Positions 58,874-64,000 of a DNA stretch of 64,000 nt are shown here, in pieces. The position numbers and the translations under genes are program-made. The stretch covers positions 1-64,000 of the forward strand of contig NZ_JASERL010000009.1 of NCBI RefSeq assembly GCF_030766935.1, written 5' to 3'. Source of the stretch: Streptomyces sp. KL109B. Lineage in GTDB: Bacteria > Actinomycetota > Actinomycetes > Streptomycetales > Streptomycetaceae. The notes under the pieces are model-generated. The model saw only the letters and a program-made list of their open reading frames with translations, ran no database searches and was not told the DNA's origin. Position 1 is the stretch's first letter. Every line of letters begins with the position of its first letter.

Positions 58874-59026
58874 TCAGGAGATGCAGCCGGTCTTCGGGGC
58901 CGCGCTGATGCAGCCCGCCTTGGGGGCGGCGCTGATGCAGCCGTCCTTGGCGGCGGTCGCCGAGTTGGCGGCGACCCAGCCCTGCCAGTTGGCGTCCTGG
59001 GCCATCTTCTTGACGAGCTTCTCCAT
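58874..59026 (-). CDS. 50-residue repeat peptide, candidate RiPP precursor
   Basis: The ATG at 59026 has a strong ribosome site (GCGGAGG, five bases away). The first 27 residues are a helical, charged leader-like part (MEKLVKKMAQDANWQGWVAA, then NSATAAK). The remaining 23 consist of a 9-residue repeat: DGCISAAPK, AGCISAAPK and a final partial TGCIS before the stop. Codons differ only at third positions between the first two units (GCC/GCG, CCC/CCG), as expected for selection at protein level. Each unit holds one Cys and one Ser; the leader has none of the Cys. No class of RiPP precursor known to me has this repeat. Next genes encode an adenylating enzyme, a small unknown protein and an MFS exporter. 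Confidence 0.7.
   Translation of the reverse strand: MEKLVKKMAQDANWQGWVAANSATAAKDGCISAAPKAGCISAAPKTGCIS
58877..58945 (-). repeat. 27-bp coding tandem repeat (x-GCISAAPK core)
   Basis: Units 58945-58919 and 58918-58892 plus a 15-base partial third unit 58891-58877 within the peptide gene. Substitutions between units are mainly synonymous apart from the first residue of each (Asp, Ala, Thr). Confidence 0.85.
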
Positions 59027-59204
59027 GTCGACCTCCGCAAATGTGGTGGGGACAGCGGTACGACGACCAAGATCCGTACCGCCCGATTGAGCGTAAAAGG
59101 CCCCCCAAGACAATGTCAAAGGTCGGTAAAGTGAACTGGTCGACGGCTGGGTGGAATTGGCTCGAACTGATCGTTAACGGGTCGCCACCTTCGTCGGCCA
59201 CCAC

Positions 59205-59264
59205 CTGCTTCACACCCAACTCGCCGCACGGGTCGGCGAATTCCCGGGACGTGAACTGGGTGCC
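59205..59264 (-). pseudogene. scrap of an IS3-type transposase (OrfB)
   Basis: On the minus strand the residues GTQFTSREFADPCGELGVKQ resemble the D-R-G-[ST]-Q-[YF]-T-S-x-x-F segment around the second catalytic Asp of IS3 OrfB. Only about 20 residues are recognisable. It lies in 59027-59337, upstream of the repeat peptide; the rest of that stretch shows no gene. Confidence 0.5.
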
Positions 59265-59294
59265 CGTCGGCGCCGAGGCTGGTGTCGAGGACAC

Positions 59295-59330
59295 CGTGTG
59301 GGGTCCCGGCGGATGCCGGGACCCCACACG
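59295..59330. terminator. 16-bp perfect hairpin terminator after the transketolase genes
   Basis: Arms 59295-59310 (CGTGTGGGGTCCCGGC) and 59315-59330 are exact reverse complements with a GGAT loop. It lies 8 bp beyond the stop of the leftward transketolase C-subunit, so it probably terminates that operon and separates it from the peptide cluster. Confidence 0.75.
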
Positions 59331-59337
59331 ACCGGCA

Positions 59338-60336
59338 TCAGAGCGCGGCCAGCACCTTCTCCACCACACGGTCGGCCGCGAGACCGTACCGGTCGTGCAG
59401 CGTCGGCAGCGCGCCCGCGTCGATGAACTCGTCCGGCAGCGCGATCGGCAGCACCTGCTTGCCGAGCCCCGTACGCACGGCCGCGGACGCCACCGTCTCG
59501 AAGAGGCCGCCGACGACGGTGTGGTTCTCCAGCGTCACGGCGAGCCGGTCACCGGCCAGTTCGCGCAGCACGGTCTCCTCGTCGAACGGCTTGAGCGTCG
59601 GCGAGTGCACGACCGCCACATCGACGTTGTGGGCGGCCAGCTTCTGAGCCGCTTGCAGCGCCCGCATCGTCATCAGGCCGCTGGAGACGAACACGACGTC
59701 GCGCCCGCCGCGTACGACCTTCGCCTTGCCCAGCTCGAAGCTGTAGTCGTACTCGTCGAGCACGAGCGGCACCTTGCCGCGCAGCAGCCGCAGATACGTC
59801 GGACCGTCATGGGCGGCGAGCTGCGGGACGGCCTGCTCGATGTCGAGGGCGTCGCACGGGTCGACGATGGTGAGGTTCGGTATCCCGCGGAAGATCGCGA
59901 CGTCCTCGGTCGCCTGGTGGCTCGGCCCGTAGCCGGTGGTGAGGCCGGGGAGTCCGCCGACGACGTTGACGTTCAGGTTCGGCTCGGCGATGTCGAGGCA
60001 GATGAAGTCGTAGGCGCGGCGTGCCGCGAACACCGAGTACGTCGACGCGAACGGCACGAGGCCCGTCTCGGCCATGCCGGCCGCCGCGCCGAACAGCAGC
60101 TGCTCCGCCATCCCCATCTGGAAGAACCGGTCGGGGTGCGCCTGCGCGAAGACGTGCATGTCGGTGTACTTGCCGAGGTCGGCGGTGAGGCCGACGATCC
60201 GCTGGTCCTGCTCGGCCGCGGCGGCGAGTGCCTTGCCGAAGGGGGCGGGGGAGGTGCGCTGCCCCGGGTCGGCGAAGGAGGCGATCATCGCGGATGTGGT
60301 GAGCCGCTTGGCCGGGGTGGGGGTGGTGGTGCTCAT
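59338..60336 (-). CDS. transketolase-like protein, C-terminal subunit (pyrimidine-binding plus C domain)
   Basis: The 332 residues match the C-terminal half of split transketolases: PFGKALAAAAEQDQRIVGLT, ADLGKYTDMHVFAQAHPDRF, FQMGMAEQLLFGAAAGMAET (catalytic Glu), FASTYSVFAARRAYDFICLD, GLTTGYGPSHQATEDVAIFR and VVHSPTLKPFDEETVLRELA. The ATG overlaps the stop of the N-subunit gene (ATGA). Split transketolases act in pathways such as D-apiose or other branched-sugar use rather than the main pentose phosphate route. The exact sugar here is unknown. Confidence 0.88.
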   Translation of the reverse strand: MSTTTPTPAKRLTTSAMIASFADPGQRTSPAPFGKALAAAAEQDQRIVGLTADLGKYTDMHVFAQAHPDRFFQMGMAEQLLFGAAAGMAETGLVPFASTYSVFAARRAYDFICLDIAEPNLNVNVVGGLPGLTTGYGPSHQATEDVAIFRGIPNLTIVDPCDALDIEQAVPQLAAHDGPTYLRLLRGKVPLVLDEYDYSFELGKAKVVRGGRDVVFVSSGLMTMRALQAAQKLAAHNVDVAVVHSPTLKPFDEETVLRELAGDRLAVTLENHTVVGGLFETVASAAVRTGLGKQVLPIALPDEFIDAGALPTLHDRYGLAADRVVEKVLAAL

Positions 60337-61268
60337 CGTGCCGCTTCCGTTTCCTTGTCCTCGCCCGCCGGGGAGTGTGCCGGGGCGCCCGCTTGGTGGC
60401 CCGCCGTCAACTGCTCTCGGCACACCGCCCATTCGTGCTCGTCGATCCGCATGAAGTGCGCCTTCTCGCGCGTCTCCAGGAGCGGCACACCGCGCCCGAT
60501 ACGGGTGTCGCAGAGGATCACGGACGGCTTGCCCTGTGCGGCGGCCGCCTCGCCCGCCGCGTCGAAGGCGCGCAGCAGCGCCTCGATGTCGTTGCCGTCC
60601 ACGCGCTGCGTGAACCAGCCGCAGGCCTGCCACTTCTCCTCGGCGGGCTCGATGGAGAGCACGGAGTCGGTGGCGCCGTCGGCCTGCAGGGCGTTCATGT
60701 CGACGAGCGCGGTGATGTTGCCGAGCCGGTGGTGGTGCGCGCCCATCGCGGCCTCCCACGTGGAGCCCTCGTCGAGCTCGCCGTCGGAGAGGAAGTTGAA
60801 GACACGGGCGCCGTTGCCCTGGAGACGCAGTCCGAGCGCCATCCCGACGGCGACGGTCAGGCCGTGCCCGAGCGAGCCGCCGGAGATCTCCATCCCGGGC
60901 GTGTACGAGGCCATGCCGGACATCGGCAGGCGCGAACCGTCGGTGCCGTACGTGGAGAGTTCCTCGACGGGGACGGTGCCGGCCTCGGCGAGGGCGGCGT
61001 ACAGGCCGATCGCGTAGTGGCCGGTGGACAGCAGGAAGCGGTCGCGGTCCGGCCACTCCGGCTCCTCGGCGCGCAGCCGCAACTGGTCGGCGTAGACGGC
61101 GGCGAGCATGTCGGCGACGCCGAGCGCCTGGCCGACGTAGCCCTGGCCCTGTCCTTCACCCATGGTCAGGACGTGGTGGCGCATGCGGTGAGCGGCTTCG
61201 CGGACGCGGCCGACGCGCTCGGGGAATGCGGCCCGTGCGGGGGCCTCGGTCTCGGATATCGCTGTCAT
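60333..61268 (-). CDS. transketolase-like protein, N-terminal subunit (ThDP-binding)
   Basis: The 311 residues correspond to the N-terminal transketolase domain: RMRHHVLTMGEGQGQGYVGQ, ALGVADMLAAVYADQLRLRA, FLLSTGHYAIGLYAALAEAG, SGGSLGHGLTVAVGMALGLR and the ThDP/Mg region FLSDGELDEGSTWEAAMGAH, LGNITALVDMNALQADG. It is coupled to the C-subunit downstream and to the transporter upstream (ATGA overlaps at both ends), so all three proteins are made together. Confidence 0.88.
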   Translation of the reverse strand: MTAISETEAPARAAFPERVGRVREAAHRMRHHVLTMGEGQGQGYVGQALGVADMLAAVYADQLRLRAEEPEWPDRDRFLLSTGHYAIGLYAALAEAGTVPVEELSTYGTDGSRLPMSGMASYTPGMEISGGSLGHGLTVAVGMALGLRLQGNGARVFNFLSDGELDEGSTWEAAMGAHHHRLGNITALVDMNALQADGATDSVLSIEPAEEKWQACGWFTQRVDGNDIEALLRAFDAAGEAAAAQGKPSVILCDTRIGRGVPLLETREKAHFMRIDEHEWAVCREQLTAGHQAGAPAHSPAGEDKETEAAR

Positions 61269-62602
61269 GAGACTTTCTCGGTGGTGAGGGATACGGAAGA
61301 GGTGGCGCCGTCGAGGGCGCGCGTCCTGGCCGGTGCGGTCTCCGGGGTGACGAGTGCGGCGGCCACGGAGGCGACCCCCAACAGGCAGAACAGGACGGCG
61401 GGGCCGGTCCAGCCGATCCACCCGTACAGGGCGGTCGCCGCGAAGGGCAGCAGGCCCGCGACGAGGGACGCCAGGTTGTAGCCGAGGGAGATGCCGGAGG
61501 AGCGGACCTCGCGGGGGAACTGCTCGGAGAACCAGGAGGACTCGACGGCGAAGATCGGGTCGTGACTGAGCACCAGGCCCAGCACGACGGCGATCACGAT
61601 GAAGATGGTCGTCCCGGTGTTGACCAGGAGGAACATCGGGAATCCGAAGGCGATGGTGAAGACGGCGCCGATGAGGAAGACCGGTTTGCGGCCGATCCGG
61701 TCGGACAGCGCGCCGAAGAACAGATGGCTGCCGAGGCCGATCACCGAACCGACGATGGTGCCCAGCAGGACGTCGTTGCTGGTGCCGAGATCGGCCAGAC
61801 CCACGTACGACAGGACGAAGCTGGTCGTGACGTAGTAGCCGCCGGTCTCCGCGAGCCGCAGCATCGTGATCTTGAGGACGATGCGCCAGTCGCGGCGCAG
61901 CACGTCCAGGGCGGGCGCCTTGCGGATCTCGCCCTTCTCCTTCATCTGCGTGAACTCGGGCGACTCCTTGATCCGCAGCCGGATGAAGAGGCCGACGGCC
62001 ACCATCACGATGGAGAACAGGAACGGCGCACGCCACACCCAACTGCCGCTGAACAACTGCTCGCTGACCAGGAACGTGCCGTTGGCGAGCAGCAGCCCGG
62101 CCGGGATGCCGATTTGGGGCACGGCCCCGTACCGGCCGCGTCGGTGCGGCGGCGCGTGCTCCACGGACATGAGGACCGCGCCGCCCCATTCCGCTCCGAA
62201 GCCGATGCCCTGCAGCACGCGCAGCAGGATCAGCAGCAACGGCGCGATGACGCCCACCTGTTGGAAGGTGGGCAGCGCGCCGACGAGGACGGTCGCGACG
62301 CCCATCAGCATGAGCGAGGCGTTCAGGACGGTCTTGCGTCCGATGCGGTCGCCGAAGTGTCCGGCGAGATAGCCGCCGAGCGGGCGGAAGAAGAAGCCGA
62401 CGGCGAGGGTGGCGAAGGAGGCCAGGACGCCGACGAGCTGGTTGTCGGTGTGGAAGAACTCAGTTCCGAAATAGGCGGCGGACGCGGTGCCGTAGATGAA
62501 GAAGTCGTAGCTCTCCACCGCGGATCCCACCATGGAGGCCAGGGAGACCTTGGCGGGACTGTCGCGGTGGGGCGCGTCGGCGGCTCTGCTGACAGCGCTC
62601 AT
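61265..62602 (-). CDS. MFS transporter, metabolite:H+ symporter (MHS) type
   Basis: The 445-residue transporter has the MHS hallmarks: LASMVGSAVESYDFFIYGTA at the first helix, FFRPLGGYLAGHFGDRIGRK, LRVLQGIGFGAEWGGAVLMS, EHAPPHRRGRYGAVPQIGIP and a second GALSDRIGRKPVFLIGAVF. Family members import dicarboxylates, shikimate, proline/betaine or sugar acids. It begins the coupled set with both transketolase subunits, so it should supply their substrate or its precursor. Confidence 0.88.
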   Translation of the reverse strand: MSAVSRAADAPHRDSPAKVSLASMVGSAVESYDFFIYGTASAAYFGTEFFHTDNQLVGVLASFATLAVGFFFRPLGGYLAGHFGDRIGRKTVLNASLMLMGVATVLVGALPTFQQVGVIAPLLLILLRVLQGIGFGAEWGGAVLMSVEHAPPHRRGRYGAVPQIGIPAGLLLANGTFLVSEQLFSGSWVWRAPFLFSIVMVAVGLFIRLRIKESPEFTQMKEKGEIRKAPALDVLRRDWRIVLKITMLRLAETGGYYVTTSFVLSYVGLADLGTSNDVLLGTIVGSVIGLGSHLFFGALSDRIGRKPVFLIGAVFTIAFGFPMFLLVNTGTTIFIVIAVVLGLVLSHDPIFAVESSWFSEQFPREVRSSGISLGYNLASLVAGLLPFAATALYGWIGWTGPAVLFCLLGVASVAAALVTPETAPARTRALDGATSSVSLTTEKVS

Positions 62603-62664
62603 GGGTGGCTCCTTGTTCGGCCGCGGGGAGGGGCGGGATCGGCGCCGCGCCCCTCCCCGCGGGA

Positions 62665-63540
62665 TCAGGGGGTCTGGTACGTCTCGATGACGCGGGAGTC
62701 GTCGTGCGCGGCGAGACCACGGTCGGCGGCGGCCAGGTAGCGGTCGCGGGCGAGATCGAGCAGGGGAGTGGCGGCGTCGGCGGAGCGGGCCGCCTCGGCG
62801 ACCAGGCCGCTGTCCTTGACGAAGATGGAGACGGCGCTGGTGACTTCGACGTCGGTGCCGCCGAGCATGCGCGGCCCGCGGTCGGACAGCAGATACGACC
62901 CGGCGGCGCCGCCCTCGATCAGACCGAGCACCTGCGCGGGGTCGAGGTCGAGGGAGGAGGCCAGGTTCAGGGCCTCGGCGGCGGCGACGATGTGGACCGA
63001 GCACAGGTGCTGGTTGACCACCTTGATGGCCTGCCCGTCACCGGCCCGCTCGCCGACGGTGCGCACCGTGCCGCAGGGGCTGAGGATCGGGGCGACGGCG
63101 GCCACGTCGTCGGCGGCACCGGCCGCGAAGATCGTCAACTCGCCGGTACGCGCGCGTGCCACGCCGCCGGTCACCGGGGCGTCGACCACCCGGGCGCCGG
63201 CCGCGGCGAGCCGCTCGGTCTGCGCGCGCACGGCGTCCGGGCCGACCGTGCTCATGATCACCCAGTGCCGGCCGGCCTGATCGGGACGGGCCGCGAGAGC
63301 GTCGTCGACGAGCGCGCCGAGCTGATCGGGGGTGGCCACCATGACGATCGTCGTGGTGGCGTCGGCGGGCGCGGCGCCGATCGCGGGGACGGCGGCCGCG
63401 AGCCCGGCCTCCTTTGCGCGGTCGGCGGCGCCGGGCGCCGTGTCGACGCCGGTGACGGTGTGTCCGGCGGCGGCGATGCGGGCGGCCATGGGGAGGCCGA
63501 TGGCGCCGATACCGACGAAGACGAGGGGAGAAGGGGTCAT
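62665..63540 (-). CDS. beta-hydroxyacid dehydrogenase (3-hydroxyisobutyrate dehydrogenase-like)
   Basis: The 291 residues start MTPSPLVFVGIGAIGLPMAA with the Rossmann GxGxxG, then the substrate-binding VVDAPVTGGVARARTGELTI (DAPVSGG type), the catalytic Lys region GQAIKVVNQHLCSVHIVAAA and VSIFVKDSGLVAEAAR. The family includes 3-hydroxyisobutyrate, tartronate-semialdehyde and threonate dehydrogenases. It lies 62 bp upstream of the transporter in the same leftward set, so oxidation of a sugar acid is plausible. Confidence 0.87.
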   Translation of the reverse strand: MTPSPLVFVGIGAIGLPMAARIAAAGHTVTGVDTAPGAADRAKEAGLAAAVPAIGAAPADATTTIVMVATPDQLGALVDDALAARPDQAGRHWVIMSTVGPDAVRAQTERLAAAGARVVDAPVTGGVARARTGELTIFAAGAADDVAAVAPILSPCGTVRTVGERAGDGQAIKVVNQHLCSVHIVAAAEALNLASSLDLDPAQVLGLIEGGAAGSYLLSDRGPRMLGGTDVEVTSAVSIFVKDSGLVAEAARSADAATPLLDLARDRYLAAADRGLAAHDDSRVIETYQTP

Positions 63541-63595
63541 CAGGTGTTCCTTGGTGCGCGAGGGAGGCGGCCGACGGGCCGGCCGTCCGTGAACG

Positions 63596-64000
63596 TCAGT
63601 GGTCTGAGGCGTCGGTGTGGGCCGAGGTGTCGGTGAACGAGGACCACACCTCGAAGTGCCGGCGCATGGCCGCGCGGGCACCCTCGCCGTCCCGCCCGTC
63701 GATGGCCTCGACGATGCCGTAGTGCACGGTGTCGATGACCAGGCTGCGGCCGGGCGGCAGCGGGACCTGCGTGGCGAGCTCGCGCCGGTCCACCAGCTCG
63801 CTGCGCAGGGCGTGGCTGAGCGCCTCGTGCATGAGGTCGAACACCGGATTGCCGACGATCTCGCACAGTCGCCGGTGGAAGTCGAGGTCCGCCTCCAGGG
63901 CGACGGCCGACTCGCCCGCTGCGGTGGCGCGCACCATCTCGTCCACCAGGCCGCGCAGTTCGTCGACGTCGTCGGCGGTGGCGCGGCGCGCGGCGGCCTC
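63596..64000 (-). CDS. GntR-family (FCD) regulator, partial at window edge
   Basis: Only the C-terminal 134 residues are inside the window; the frame is open to base 64000. The visible part is an FCD domain: ATADDVDELRGLVDEMVRAT, ALEADLDFHRRLCEIVGNPV, ALRSELVDRRELATQVP, VIDTVHYGIVEAIDGRDGEG and AMRRHFEVWSSFTD, with the metal-site Asp/His residues. The winged-helix domain lies beyond. It precedes the dehydrogenase by 55 bp and probably controls this small operon. Confidence 0.8.
   Translation of the reverse strand, partial: EAAARRATADDVDELRGLVDEMVRATAAGESAVALEADLDFHRRLCEIVGNPVFDLMHEALSHALRSELVDRRELATQVPLPPGRSLVIDTVHYGIVEAIDGRDGEGARAAMRRHFEVWSSFTDTSAHTDASDH

Overview
The window reads like the chromosome of a Streptomyces or close relative. 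GC is very high, codon third positions are G/C rich, GTG starts and GGAGG-type ribosome sites are frequent, stop/start overlaps (ATGA, GTGA) are common, and the families present (Cgl0159-type aldolase, polymorphic-toxin ends, sugar importers lacking their own ATPase) are typical actinobacterial ones. No rRNA, tRNA or CRISPR array was seen.

Region by region: (1) 1-6.6 kb is a scrapyard. It holds the C-terminal end of a restriction-endonuclease-fold toxin with a probable immunity gene, a C-terminal scrap of a type ISP restriction enzyme, two insertion sequences with readable terminal inverted repeats but damaged transposases (1754-2927 and 4457-5677), pieces of an IS701-like transposase, and amidohydrolase/SDR scraps. 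(2) 6.6-24.2 kb is one long leftward gene series: a nitrate/sulfonate-type ABC importer (ATPase at the head, binding protein and permease 12 kb downstream), a LigJ-like 4-oxalomesaconate hydratase, an HpcH/HpaI aldolase, a ThDP enzyme, three Pht5-like (4,5-dihydroxyphthalate decarboxylase-like) proteins, a DUF3500 protein, an amidohydrolase, a carboxylesterase, a GntR/FCD regulator and two exported beta-propeller proteins. (3) 24.5-33.7 kb continues the theme: an MFS exporter, two paralogous binding proteins, a second amidohydrolase, a fourth but half-length Pht5-like gene, a fused double permease with its ATPase, and a second GntR/FCD regulator. Five palindromes of the form TTGT-N3-ACAA lie upstream of these units and suggest one regulon. 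(4) 34.1-47.5 kb is a myo-inositol catabolic cluster (LacI regulator, iolC, Cgl0159-type aldolase, iolB, iolD, iolA, iolE, transporter, iolG, two further TIM-barrel isomerases). (5) 48.4-55.4 kb is a LacI / GH3 glycosidase / CUT1 importer locus with divergent transcription and CGAAA..TTTCG palindromes. (6) 55.4-59.0 kb is a small leftward cluster: a 50-residue peptide with a 9-residue tandem repeat (x-GCISAAPK), a phenylacetate-CoA-ligase-like adenylating enzyme, a small unknown protein and an MFS exporter. I read it as a candidate ribosomal-peptide (RiPP) system of unrecognised class. (7) 59.3-64 kb is a split transketolase, an MHS-type transporter, a beta-hydroxyacid dehydrogenase and a GntR regulator cut by the window edge, probably for a sugar or sugar acid.

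Together, parts 2 and 3 look like uptake and degradation of a carboxylated, perhaps aromatic-derived, compound: esterase and amidohydrolases open it, Pht5-like proteins may decarboxylate, and the LigJ-like hydratase plus aldolase deliver pyruvate-type products. No ring-cleaving oxygenase is in the window, so the substrate is unknown. The best candidates for something undescribed are the repeat-peptide cluster and the four-paralogue Pht5-like regulon.
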